Positions 1 through 8,065 of a stretch of 16,075 nucleotides of DNA are shown here, one piece after another. This stretch comes from CAIUPE01 sp037131735 (GTDB taxonomy: Bacteria > Pseudomonadota > Alphaproteobacteria > Rhizobiales > Beijerinckiaceae), in assembly GCA_037131735.1 (NCBI GenBank), contig JBAXQM010000036.1, positions 1 through 16,075 on the forward strand. Direction: 5' to 3'. Positions within the stretch are counted from its first letter, which is position 1; each line of letters begins with the position of its first letter. The position numbers and the translations under genes are program-made. The notes beneath the pieces are model-generated. The model was given only the letters and a program-made list of their open reading frames with translations. It ran no database searches and was not told the origin of the DNA.

Positions 1-492
1 GAAATCGCCCTCGGCTGCCGCCTTCAGACGCCGCGCGATCACGTCCCATGGTTTCAAATTGTCGGACAGAGAGATGGCGCAGAAGTCATGACCCAAAGGT
101 GCACCAAGCCGCGCGGCGGCCGCCTGCATCGCGCTGATGCCCGGATGCACGCTGACGGGAACCGCACGATCGGCGTCTGAGCCCTTGTCGAGCGCTTCGA
201 ACAAAGCCGCCGCCATAGCGAAGACACCGGGATCGCCGCCTGAAACTATGGCAACGATTTTTCCCTGATGGGCGAGATCAAGCGCGTGGCGCGCGCGGTC
301 GAGTTCGACACGGTTATCGGTCGCGTGCCGCGTGAGTCCGTCGCGATGCGGAATGCGTTCGACATAGGGAATATAGCCGATGAGATCGGTCGCGTCTTTA
401 AGAGCGGCGTCGGCGTCCGGTGTGACCCAAGCGGCAGGGCCGGGGCCAAGGCCGATGACACGGATCGCGCCGCGATTTTGGGGCGCGCTCAT
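1..492 (-). CDS. cobJ: Precorrin-3B C17-methyltransferase CobJ, 3' part cut by window edge
   Basis: CobJ transfers a methyl group from S-adenosylmethionine to C-17 of precorrin-3B with ring contraction, giving precorrin-4 in the aerobic cobalamin pathway. I translated 164 codons from the ATG at 492; the gene continues past base 1 and the family is usually about 250 residues, so roughly a third is missing. Visible motifs are the N-terminal SAM-binding loop IRVIGLGPG (about residues 10-18), the VSGGDPGVFAMA segment near residue 83 and HPGISAMQAAAARLG near residue 115, all typical of the tetrapyrrole methylase fold. The start overlaps the stop of cobI in an ATGA, so translation is probably coupled. 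It is the seventh gene of the riboswitch-led operon. The family is clear from the motifs; choosing CobJ over CobM or CobI rests on the GLGPG loop, the HPGISA motif and the position after cobI. Confidence 0.93.
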   Translation of the reverse strand, partial: MSAPQNRGAIRVIGLGPGPAAWVTPDADAALKDATDLIGYIPYVERIPHRDGLTRHATDNRVELDRARHALDLAHQGKIVAIVSGGDPGVFAMAAALFEALDKGSDADRAVPVSVHPGISAMQAAAARLGAPLGHDFCAISLSDNLKPWDVIARRLKAAAEGDF

Positions 493-1232
493 TGCGGCCG
501 TCTCCCGTGGCCGGGCATGACGATGATCGAGAAATAGGGCGCCGCACCATCGGCTTTATCCGCAAGCGGCATCACCACTTCACCGTCCATGGTGCCACGT
601 TCGACGTAAAAGGCTTGATCAATAAGTCCTTTTTCTTCAAATACTTCCCGAATTTTCTGAAAGTTTTGCCCGATCTTCATAATGACAGCCGCGTCGGTCG
701 CTTCAAGCCGTTTGGCAAGCTCCGCGCGGGGCAGTGTTCCGGGCAGGACGGTGAGCACATCATCGCCCCATGTCATCGGCATGCCGGTGGCCGTCCAGCA
801 GCCGGACATACCGGTAATGCCGGGGCAGATCGTGACTGGAAAGTGATCCTTGAGCCGCACATAGGGGTGCATGAAGGAGCCATAGAAAAGCGGGTCGCCT
901 TCGCAGAGAAGTGCCACATCGCGACCCTGATCGAGATGTGCGGCAAGGCTTGCCGAGGCCTCGTCATAGAAGGACGAGAGCGCGCGATTATAGGCGGGAT
1001 CCTCGAACGGGATTTCGGTTGTGACGGGGTAATAGAGCGGTAGCTCGATGACGCCATCGGGCATATGCGGTCCGGCAATGGTGCGTGCATGCCCCTTGCG
1101 ACCGGCTTTCGCAAACCATGCGATGACGGGCGACTGGCGGATGGCGTTCAGGGATTTCAGAGTCACAAGCTCGGGATCGCCGGGGCCGAGCCCGACGCCA
1201 TAGAGCCGTCCTTTGGCGTTGGGCGCGCTCAT
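489..1232 (-). CDS. cobI: Precorrin-2 C20-methyltransferase CobI
   Basis: CobI methylates precorrin-2 at C-20 with S-adenosylmethionine, giving precorrin-3A. The 247-residue product has the usual family length. It opens with the SAM-binding loop GVGLGPGDPEL (residues 12-22) and carries LLCEGDPLFYGS (about 108-119), whose EGDP-LFYGS signature is characteristic of C20-methyltransferases, followed by CPGITGMSG near residue 136. The ATG at 1232 overlaps the TGA of cobH (ATGA), and its own stop overlaps the cobJ start in the same way, so both junctions favour translational coupling. Expression should follow the cobalamin riboswitch at the head of the operon. Nothing looks damaged or unusual. The first codons share a 13-base identity with the start of cobJ. 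Confidence 0.96.
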   Translation of the reverse strand: MSAPNAKGRLYGVGLGPGDPELVTLKSLNAIRQSPVIAWFAKAGRKGHARTIAGPHMPDGVIELPLYYPVTTEIPFEDPAYNRALSSFYDEASASLAAHLDQGRDVALLCEGDPLFYGSFMHPYVRLKDHFPVTICPGITGMSGCWTATGMPMTWGDDVLTVLPGTLPRAELAKRLEATDAAVIMKIGQNFQKIREVFEEKGLIDQAFYVERGTMDGEVVMPLADKADGAAPYFSIIVMPGHGRRPQ

Positions 1233-1861
1233 TCCTTGTCACTCGCCAAAGCATTGACCGCGCCGACTGTCATCGCGCTGCCGCCTTTGCGGCCTTTGAC
1301 GACGATCCACGGTGCTTTGTTATGCGCCATCAGCGCGTCTTTGGATTCCGCTGCGCCGACAAAACCGACAGGCATGCCGACGATACAGGCGGGAAGTGGC
1401 GCCCCGTCATCGATCATTTCCAGCAAGCGAAAGAGTGCGGTCGGCGCATTGCCGATGGCGACAATCGCGCCTTTGAGATGCGGCCGCCAGAGTTCCATCG
1501 CGGCGGCGGTGCGGGTGGTATCGAGTTGTTGGGCGAGCGCCGGCACCGAAGGATCATCCAGCGTGCAGATGATGGGATTGTTTGCGGGCAGGCGTGATTT
1601 TGTAATGCCGTTTGCGACCATATTCGCGTCGCACAGGATCGGCGCGCCGTTAAGCAAGGCCGCGCGTCCTGCTTTGGCCGCGCCGGGCGCGAAGAGAATA
1701 TCGGCCGCCGCTTCGACAATGCCGCAGGAATGGATGATGCGGACGGCGACTTTTTCTTCCTCCGGTGTGAAGCGTGCAAGATCGCTTTCCGCGCGGATGA
1801 TCGCGAAGCTCTTGTCATAAATCGCCGCGCCATCGCGGATATAGTCATAGCGCGAGGTCAC
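1229..1861 (-). CDS. cobH: Precorrin-8X methylmutase CobH
   Basis: CobH moves the methyl group from C-11 to C-12 of precorrin-8X to give hydrogenobyrinic acid. The 210-residue protein matches the family length. The segment VAVRIIHSCGIVE (residues 38-50) contains the family's catalytic histidine, here His44. The later GAPILCDANMVANGI and VGMPVGFVGAAESK segments are the conserved substrate-binding loops. The start is a GTG at 1861 overlapping the TGA of cobG as GTGA; this junction fixes the start, because an ATG is not available near it and the reading MTSRYDYIRDG matches the usual N-terminus. Being only four bases into the upstream stop, it probably relies on re-initiation. Confidence 0.96.
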   Translation of the reverse strand: MTSRYDYIRDGAAIYDKSFAIIRAESDLARFTPEEEKVAVRIIHSCGIVEAAADILFAPGAAKAGRAALLNGAPILCDANMVANGITKSRLPANNPIICTLDDPSVPALAQQLDTTRTAAAMELWRPHLKGAIVAIGNAPTALFRLLEMIDDGAPLPACIVGMPVGFVGAAESKDALMAHNKAPWIVVKGRKGGSAMTVGAVNALASDKE

Positions 1862-3135
1862 GCGGCATCTCCCGAAATGAGATCACGAAGCGCGGTTTCC
1901 GCCGCCTCGCGGGTGAGGCCGTGACGGACGGGTGTATCCGACGCTTTGCCATTCAAAACCAGATCGTAATGCCCGTCGCGACCGACGAGCACGAGTTTGG
2001 TAGCTTTGGGGCGCGCGCAGCCCTTCTCGCAACCCGACACATGCAGGTGCGTTCCGGACACGGCGTGCCCTTTGAAGAGGGAGGCGAAGGCCAGCGCATC
2101 GCCATGGGTCGGCACGCTTGCGCTGAGGCAATCCGGTGCGCCGGGGCAGGCAGCGACCGCAAGGCGCGGATCATGCGGCGCAGTGATATAGGCGGGTCCG
2201 GCCTGTTCGATCAGCGTTGCCGCGGACTCTTCCGAGAGGCCGGGGATCAGAATGGCGCGCCATGGTGTTAAGCGCAATTCACCTGATCCGTCTTTTGCGG
2301 AGGCTTGTGCAAGCGCGATTATACCTTGCGCGCTGAAGCGGCCAAAGGGCGCGCCGACGCCGAAATATCCGTTCGCACCGAGTGCATGATAGCCGAAGGG
2401 TGAGAGTGTCGGTGTGGTGCGCTTGTGTGTGATGAGCGTGGTGAGTCCGACGGTTTTGAAGAGGCCTTCTGCGCCTTCAGCCTGAAGCCAATCTTTAAGT
2501 CTTCTGAATCGCTTATCCGATGTCCTTGATGCACTGATGAAAGCGAGGGCCACTTGTTCCGCGGTGGTTACGAGACTCTCTGGCGCGATCACCGCGACCG
2601 TTTCTGATCCCGCAAGACGCACCGCATAGAGAACACGGCTCTCATGCTTCATCGCTTCAAAGCCGATATCGGCTTCTTCATGCACGATCGGCAGAGTGCT
2701 GCCATCATCAATTAAGAATCCGAATTTCGCTGGCAGATCATGCAGCGCGCAGTTGCTGACCAAGCGCGCTTCCAACGCGTTCACATCGGGTCTGATATCG
2801 AGGAGTGCTGACGGATCGAGACCCGCGAGCGGGGACGCCATGACATTGCGCACCGCTTCGGCTTCCGCATCCTGATCGATCAACCCATGCCGCGAGAGAT
2901 CCTCGATGAGATGCGGCCAATTGCTGGGGCTCACCCCGCGCAATTGCAGATTGGCGCGACCGGAGAGATCAATCAGGCCATTGCCATGACGATGCGCCGC
3001 TTCCGCAATGAGCAGCGCATGCGCGGCACTCAACACGCCGCCGGTGATACGCAGGCGCACGATCAAACCGTCGCCGCTTTCCATCGGACGCAGTGCGCCG
3101 GGGCACCAGCCTTTGATTGTCGGCGCGAGACTCAT
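1858..3135 (-). CDS. cobG: Precorrin-3B synthase CobG (iron-sulfur monooxygenase)
   Basis: CobG uses O2 to hydroxylate C-20 of precorrin-3A and form the gamma-lactone of precorrin-3B, preparing ring contraction by CobJ. It is the defining oxygen-dependent step of the aerobic pathway. The 425-residue protein is built like half a nitrite/sulfite reductase. The N-terminus has the family segment GWCPGALRPM (9-18), followed by ferredoxin-like repeats with a DLSGRANLQLRG segment near 56-67. Four cysteines that fit the 4Fe-4S/siroheme-type motif are at 330, 336, 369 and 373 (CPGAPDC then SGCEKGC). The start ATG at 3135 overlaps the cobN stop (ATGA). Its presence means the host makes B12 aerobically unless CobG is bypassed by CobZ, which is not seen here. 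Confidence 0.95.
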   Translation of the reverse strand: MSLAPTIKGWCPGALRPMESGDGLIVRLRITGGVLSAAHALLIAEAAHRHGNGLIDLSGRANLQLRGVSPSNWPHLIEDLSRHGLIDQDAEAEAVRNVMASPLAGLDPSALLDIRPDVNALEARLVSNCALHDLPAKFGFLIDDGSTLPIVHEEADIGFEAMKHESRVLYAVRLAGSETVAVIAPESLVTTAEQVALAFISASRTSDKRFRRLKDWLQAEGAEGLFKTVGLTTLITHKRTTPTLSPFGYHALGANGYFGVGAPFGRFSAQGIIALAQASAKDGSGELRLTPWRAILIPGLSEESAATLIEQAGPAYITAPHDPRLAVAACPGAPDCLSASVPTHGDALAFASLFKGHAVSGTHLHVSGCEKGCARPKATKLVLVGRDGHYDLVLNGKASDTPVRHGLTREAAETALRDLISGDAA

Positions 3136-6100
3136 TCCGCCGCCTCCGCCAAAATCTGATCAAGGATCATTTGCGAGGAGTTGCGCCGCGAGACCCAAAA
3201 GCCGTGTTGTTCGGCCGCGCGGAAAATTTCCGCAATCGACGACGCGGCGGGCCGGTTGTTCTCGATGAGAAAGGCACGCACGGCTTCATCACCAAGTGTG
3301 GCGTCAAACAACGCGCTGAAGTGGTGGCTTTCTGTAACATCCGCCAGCGTGGCGAAGGCATAGAGATTGCGCACGGTCTCGGCGATCTCGGACGCGCCGC
3401 GCCAGCCATGGCGCATCTGCCCCTTGATCCAGCGCGGATTGGTGGCGCGGGCTTTGACCACGCGCGCGACTTCTTCCTTCACAGTACGGACTTTTGCGGC
3501 GCGGTCGCTGCGCGTCGCATCAACATGATAAAGCGATGGCGTGGCGCCCAAGAGCTGCGCGGCTGCGGCGAAGCCGCCTTCATGTTCGGCAAAAGCATCG
3601 GAATCGAGCACGTCTTGTCCGGCTATATCTTGCACATGGACAAAGGCTTCCGCGTTTTGCACTTGCGTGCGGAACGCGTCTTTTGCTTCAAGCGCTTCAC
3701 CCGATGCGCGATAGGCGTGGCTGTTCGCCTCGAGATAGGCTTTACCAAGATGATCTCGATTTGGTGTTTGTGATGCGTTGATCTCTTCACCCAGACCTAA
3801 TCCAAATATGCCGGGCGCCGAACCAAACACACGCAAAGGATCGACATGATCCGCACGACGTTTTGCCGCGAGCGGATTTTCATCCGCGCTTTCGTCAAGC
3901 TGCGAGACGGCTTGCACCACTTCATCAAACAGCGCGATTTGTTGGGGGAACACATCGCGAAAGAGACCCGAGATGCGCAAAGTGACATCGATGCGCGGGC
4001 GGCCAAAACTTGCGGGTGGTAAAATTTCAAAGCCGTTCACGCGTGACGAGGCGTGATCCCATACGGGACGCACACCCAAAAGCGCGAAGGCTTGCGCGAG
4101 ATCATCGCCGCCGGTGCGCATGCTCGCCGAGCCCCAAAGATCAATCACAACAGAACGCGGCGCTTCGCCATGATCTTGCAGATGGCGCGCGACGAGTTCA
4201 TCCGCCGTCTTGCGACCAATTTCCCATGCGGTGCGGGTCGGCACGCCGCGCGGATCGATCGTGTATAGATTGCGTCCGGTGGGCAAGACATCCACACGTC
4301 CGCGTGACGGGGCTCCGGCAGGGCCGGGGGCAACAAAGCCGCCATCGAGCGCTTTGATGATCGCGTCACGTTCGGCATCGGGACTGTTTTGAAGACGGAT
4401 CGCCGCGTCATCATTCGCGAATGACTGCAGATCGTCGAGCATCAATTGTGTGGCGTGTTGATCACCGGCGCGGCCGAAAATATGCAAGCCATCGGCAATG
4501 CGCATTTCTTTGACGTCGCACAAAAACGCATCGAGTGCTGCGAGTTGCGTTTCGCGGTCGTCGCCTTTCAAAAGCCCCGCATCATGAGCAAGATCGCTCT
4601 CAAACGCGCGTGTGAGAATGACATCGGCAAGCAGGGACGCGCGGCGCGGATCAAGCGTTTGTGCGGTGGAATATTCATCAAGAAGCGATTCAAGATCAGC
4701 CGCCACGCCGTAATTTCCAGCCTCGACCAGCGGTGGTGTGAGATGGCCGAGCGTGATTGCGGCAAGGCGGCGCTTGGCTTGCGCGGCTTCGCCCGGATTA
4801 TTGACGATGAACGGATAGATTACCGGCAAGGCACCGAGCAAAACTTCCGGTGCACATACAGATGAGAGCGCGACAGATTTTCCGGGTAACCATTCGAGCG
4901 TACCATGCGTGCCGCAATGAATGAGCGCATGAGGTTCATAGACACGCGTGAGCCAGAGATAAAACGCGATATACTCATGGCAAGGCGGACGCGTTGCATC
5001 ATGATAATCGGATTTCTGATCTCGCCTTGTGCCGCGTAAGGGTTGCAACGCGATGACGAGATGATCGGATTGAACAATGCGGAATTGAAAATCTACATCA
5101 CGCACATCGCCCCAAGCGGCGATGACATCATCGCGAAATGTGCGCGGCAGCGCATCAAACAAAGCGCGATAGGTTTGTGACAAGATGGTGTGTGACGATG
5201 CGCCTTCGGTGAGCGCGTGCATGAGTTCTTTTTCATCGGGTAGATTGCCAATGGAAAAGCCTGCTGCTGTGAGATCATCCGCAATGGCGCGCACGCTTGC
5301 TTGTGTATCAAGTCCGACCGCATAACCGGCATGGCCGGCTTTATGCGGATAATCGGACAAGATCATCGCGAGCTTGCGTGCCGCGCGCGGTGTTTTAGCG
5401 AGCCTTACCCACTGTGTGGCGAGATTGGCGACATAGGCGACGCGATCGGGCAATGGCTTATGAATGACGCGCGTGAATTCGGCAGCGTCACTGCGCTCAG
5501 ACTCGGTTTTGAACGAGATCGCTCGCGTTACCAGACGGCCATCCAATTCGGGGAGGACAATGTTCATTGCAAGATCGGCGGCATTCAATCCGCGGCTTGA
5601 TTGCGCCCACGGCTCTTCGCGCGTTGTGGCGAGAATGGCTTGCAAAACCGGAACGCCGCATGAATCAAGCACCGTCGTGCCGTCATCGCGTTTCGCGGAG
5701 AAGGCGGTGGTGTTCAGAATGATGTCGGGTTTTGATGTTTCAAGATATGAGTCCATCGCAGTAATCGCTGCGGGATCTTTGAGGCTTGAAACACAGACAC
5801 AAGCGACTTGAAACCCGCGTGCATGCAATTCATCGGCAAGCGCGATGAGCGGTGCGGTATCTTCCGCGATCATTATTGACCGATAGGCGATGATCAGTGC
5901 GCGGGGTGAGGTTTCATTCGCCTCGCGGCACGCATCGGCAAAAAGCGAGAGTGCGGGGATGGGTTCCGGCGCCGACAATTTGCGCTCTTGCCCGAGCGTG
6001 ACGGCGATGTGATCAAGCGCGCGATTGAAATTGTCGCGCCCGCCTTCGTGGAAACATTGCCACAGCGTTGTGAGCATCTCTTTGGGAAGGGTCGAGGCTT

Positions 6101-6476
6101 CAACCAGACGCTCGTCGGTTTGATAATCGCCCGGAACAATCGCCAGCGCGATGTTGTTTTGCCGCGCAAGGCGCGCGAGTTCGTCAACACCATAAGACCA
6201 ATAATCTTTGCCGCCGAGCAAACGCACGAGAATGAATTTCGCTTTGGCGGCGGTTTTCTCGATCAGGAGATCAACCGAGAAGGGATGCTGCAAAGTTTTG
6301 AGATTGGCGGCCCGCAAGGCAGGCAGATCGCTTTTCCGTTTGTCCCATGCCGTGACGAGTCCCGATAAATCGCTGTCTGTGAACGACAGAAACACAATCT
6401 CCGCCGGAGACAGCGCGAGATCGACGGCTTCCGCCGTCTGATCAAGCGATATTGTCTCTGTGCGAAGAAGATGCAT
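3132..6476 (-). CDS. cobN: Cobaltochelatase large subunit CobN
   Basis: CobN is the large subunit of the ATP-dependent CobNST complex, which inserts cobalt into hydrogenobyrinic acid a,c-diamide in the cytoplasm; it is homologous to the magnesium chelatase subunit ChlH/BchH. The protein has 1114 residues, somewhat shorter than the roughly 1275 of the classic Pseudomonas denitrificans enzyme but intact end to end. The signature CGTHGTLEWLPGK lies at residues 521-533, just after YIAFYLWLTRVYEPHALIH. The AAA+ partners CobS and CobT are not in the window. The ATG at 6476 follows the cobW stop by 12 bases with no strong Shine-Dalgarno sequence visible, so coupling to cobW is likely. I see no frameshift in this large gene. 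Confusion with ChlH is unlikely, given the cob neighbours and the absence of chlorophyll genes. Confidence 0.96.
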   Translation of the reverse strand: MHLLRTETISLDQTAEAVDLALSPAEIVFLSFTDSDLSGLVTAWDKRKSDLPALRAANLKTLQHPFSVDLLIEKTAAKAKFILVRLLGGKDYWSYGVDELARLARQNNIALAIVPGDYQTDERLVEASTLPKEMLTTLWQCFHEGGRDNFNRALDHIAVTLGQERKLSAPEPIPALSLFADACREANETSPRALIIAYRSIMIAEDTAPLIALADELHARGFQVACVCVSSLKDPAAITAMDSYLETSKPDIILNTTAFSAKRDDGTTVLDSCGVPVLQAILATTREEPWAQSSRGLNAADLAMNIVLPELDGRLVTRAISFKTESERSDAAEFTRVIHKPLPDRVAYVANLATQWVRLAKTPRAARKLAMILSDYPHKAGHAGYAVGLDTQASVRAIADDLTAAGFSIGNLPDEKELMHALTEGASSHTILSQTYRALFDALPRTFRDDVIAAWGDVRDVDFQFRIVQSDHLVIALQPLRGTRRDQKSDYHDATRPPCHEYIAFYLWLTRVYEPHALIHCGTHGTLEWLPGKSVALSSVCAPEVLLGALPVIYPFIVNNPGEAAQAKRRLAAITLGHLTPPLVEAGNYGVAADLESLLDEYSTAQTLDPRRASLLADVILTRAFESDLAHDAGLLKGDDRETQLAALDAFLCDVKEMRIADGLHIFGRAGDQHATQLMLDDLQSFANDDAAIRLQNSPDAERDAIIKALDGGFVAPGPAGAPSRGRVDVLPTGRNLYTIDPRGVPTRTAWEIGRKTADELVARHLQDHGEAPRSVVIDLWGSASMRTGGDDLAQAFALLGVRPVWDHASSRVNGFEILPPASFGRPRIDVTLRISGLFRDVFPQQIALFDEVVQAVSQLDESADENPLAAKRRADHVDPLRVFGSAPGIFGLGLGEEINASQTPNRDHLGKAYLEANSHAYRASGEALEAKDAFRTQVQNAEAFVHVQDIAGQDVLDSDAFAEHEGGFAAAAQLLGATPSLYHVDATRSDRAAKVRTVKEEVARVVKARATNPRWIKGQMRHGWRGASEIAETVRNLYAFATLADVTESHHFSALFDATLGDEAVRAFLIENNRPAASSIAEIFRAAEQHGFWVSRRNSSQMILDQILAEAAE

Positions 6477-6488
6477 GGGGCAAGCGGA

Positions 6489-7538
6489 TCAAAGCGGTTT
6501 GGCGAGAGCGGCTTCAATCGCCGCGCGATCAATGCCTTTCTCGGCAATGAACACGAGATGACCTTGCCGCGCCGCGCCGGTGGCCCAAGGTTTGTCGAAC
6601 TGATGGCGGAAGCGTGTGCCCACACCTTGAACGAGTAAGCGCATCGGCTTGTTCGTCACATCAACGAAACCCTTGATGCGGAGAACATCGAACTCGTCGG
6701 CGATGGATTTCAGCCGCGCAATATAGGTGTCGATGTCGGCAACCGCAGTGACGGGTAGCGCGAAACTGTCAAAGTCTTCGTGGTCATGATCTTCCTCATG
6801 ATCATGATGCGAGGGGCGCGCGGCCAAATCATCTTCTGCAGCAGCCGAAAGCCCAAGCAAAATTTCGGACGCGACTTTGCCTTCATGCGTTTCCACCACA
6901 CGAACCGCGCGCGGAACCGTGCGGATGATTTCGGCGGTGACGGATTTCAATTCATCCGCCGTCATGAGATCGGCTTTGTTCAAGATCACGAGATCGGCAC
7001 AAAGGAGCTGATCCTCATAGACTTCTTCCAGCGGATTATCATGATCAATGGATTGATCATCCGCGCGTTGGGCAAGAAGCGCATCCGGATCATCAGCAAA
7101 GCGACCTGCTGCAACAGCAGCACCATCAACAACCGTGACCACACCATCAACGGTGAGCTTGGCGCGGATCGGCGGCCAATCAAAGGCTTTAACGAGTGGC
7201 TTTGGCAGTGCCAAGCCCGATGTTTCAACGATGATATGATCCGGCTTTTGCGGCAGCGCCAAAAGTTTTTCGATGGCGGGAACAAAATCATCCGCAACCG
7301 TGCAGCAGATGCAACCATTGGCGAGTTCGACGATATTGTCTTCGGGGCAGCTTTCAACCCCGCATGATTTCAAAATTTCACCATCGACACCAACATCGCC
7401 AAACTCATTGACGATGAGGGCCAAGCGGCGGCCTTTGGCGTTTTCAAGCACATGGCGAATGAGTGTCGTCTTCCCCGCGCCAAGAAAGCCGGTGATGATG
7501 GTCACGGGTGTTTTTTGTAAAGATGATGTTGTGGTCAT
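6489..7538 (-). CDS. cobW: CobW, GTPase of the COG0523 metallochaperone family
   Basis: CobW is a G3E-family GTPase thought to deliver cobalt for the CobNST chelatase. The 349-residue reading from the ATG at 7538 begins TTTSSLQKTPVTIITGF. It has the P-loop GFLGAGKTT (17-25), the COG0523 metal-binding motif CICC (76-79), the ETSGLALPKP loop (105-114) and the guanine-specificity motif NKAD (187-190). A histidine- and acid-rich stretch, HHDHEEDHDH (244-253), is a typical metal-binding insert. The frame stays open 30 codons further upstream, but the ATG at 7538 overlaps the TGA of the preceding gene as ATGA and lies just before the P-loop domain, so I take it as the start. Other COG0523 proteins handle zinc or iron; the cob operon setting argues for cobalt. 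Confidence 0.95.
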   Translation of the reverse strand: MTTTSSLQKTPVTIITGFLGAGKTTLIRHVLENAKGRRLALIVNEFGDVGVDGEILKSCGVESCPEDNIVELANGCICCTVADDFVPAIEKLLALPQKPDHIIVETSGLALPKPLVKAFDWPPIRAKLTVDGVVTVVDGAAVAAGRFADDPDALLAQRADDQSIDHDNPLEEVYEDQLLCADLVILNKADLMTADELKSVTAEIIRTVPRAVRVVETHEGKVASEILLGLSAAAEDDLAARPSHHDHEEDHDHEDFDSFALPVTAVADIDTYIARLKSIADEFDVLRIKGFVDVTNKPMRLLVQGVGTRFRHQFDKPWATGAARQGHLVFIAEKGIDRAAIEAALAKPL

Positions 7539-7921
7539 GAGCGTGACTCCGGCGTGCGTGATGAAGTGAGGGAGGGGGGCAAACGCGCGATGACACCTTT
7601 TTTCAAAGCGTCGGGGCGTTCTTTCCACGGGATGAGGCCGTCAGTCGTTGTGCTATATTGCGCGGCGCAGGCGAGAATGTTTTCAGCCGAGTCATCGGCG
7701 GTGAAGTCGCCATAGACATAAGTCCATTTGTCCTGTGCGCTAAAGGCCACTGTGCAGGGGCGCTTACAGACGCTCAAACATTCAACACCTTCGATTTTGA
7801 AGGCAGTGCCGTATGTGCTCGCTGCTTCTTGAAGCGCTTTGACGAGACGCGCACCGGCGCGTTCCGGCGAAGAGTCATCCGCCATTTTGCAGGTGGTGCA
7901 GACATAGATGGTTGTTGTCAT
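7535..7921 (-). CDS. DUF1636 family cysteine-rich, ferredoxin-like protein
   Basis: The first gene of the riboswitch-controlled operon encodes a 128-residue protein with no assigned reaction. It matches the DUF1636 type that is common at the head of cob operons. Cysteines at 8, 11, 48, 52 and 56 (VCTTC near the start, then VECLSVCKRPC) resemble a thioredoxin-fold [2Fe-2S] ferredoxin or a metal-binding site, so a redox or cobalt-handling role is plausible but unproven. The ATG at 7921 (MTTTIYVC) is preferred over an in-frame TTG one codon upstream. A purine-rich GAGGGA lies about 12 bases before the ATG, a slightly long spacing. The C-terminal 25 residues are low-complexity and basic. Its stop overlaps the cobW start. 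Confidence 0.86.
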   Translation of the reverse strand: MTTTIYVCTTCKMADDSSPERAGARLVKALQEAASTYGTAFKIEGVECLSVCKRPCTVAFSAQDKWTYVYGDFTADDSAENILACAAQYSTTTDGLIPWKERPDALKKGVIARLPPSLTSSRTPESRS

Positions 7922-7925
7922 CAAA

Positions 7926-7974
7926 CGCGCTCGTCCCTCTCATCGCAATACGGGCGACGGTCCGGGGATGCGCG
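7926..7974 (-). promoter_or_regulatory. Possible RBS-sequestering hairpin downstream of the riboswitch
   Basis: Read on the minus strand, CGCGC-A-TCCC (7974-7965) can pair with GGGA-CGA-GCGCG (7937-7926), and the second arm contains the purine-rich Shine-Dalgarno candidate GAGGGA (7939-7934) of the DUF1636 gene. Inside the loop, TCGC and GCGA can form a further short stem. A helix that buries the ribosome-binding site is the usual way Gram-negative cobalamin riboswitches lower translation. The pairing is drawn by eye with a 1x3 internal loop; no energy was calculated. No U-rich intrinsic terminator is seen between the aptamer and the start codon, which supports translational control by elimination only. 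Confidence 0.4.
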
Positions 7975-8065
7975 CAGCGGCTAAAATGCCGCGTCGGGGA
8001 GTGGAGCAATCCAATCCCGCGAACCGTTCCGAGGCACCCCGCCCGGACTCATGCGTTCGTCGCGC

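Noticed and set aside
1065..1820. 251-codon open frame on the plus strand
   Set aside because: It is antisense to cobH and cobI, whose motifs, catalytic residues and overlaps are clear. The translation has no recognisable family and is the usual by-product of GC-rich coding sequence.
6780..7367. 195-codon plus-strand frame inside cobW
   Set aside because: Antisense to the P-loop, CICC and NKAD motifs of CobW; its Met/Ile-rich start is only the complement of the histidine-rich insert.
7539..7628. N-terminal extension of CobW by 30 codons
   Set aside because: It overlaps the DUF1636 coding sequence, reads as basic nonsense, and the ATGA junction at 7538 gives the normal CobW start.
7977..7992. 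Hairpin GCGGC-loop-GCCGC as intrinsic terminator of the riboswitch
   Set aside because: Only five base pairs and no U run after it on the minus strand.
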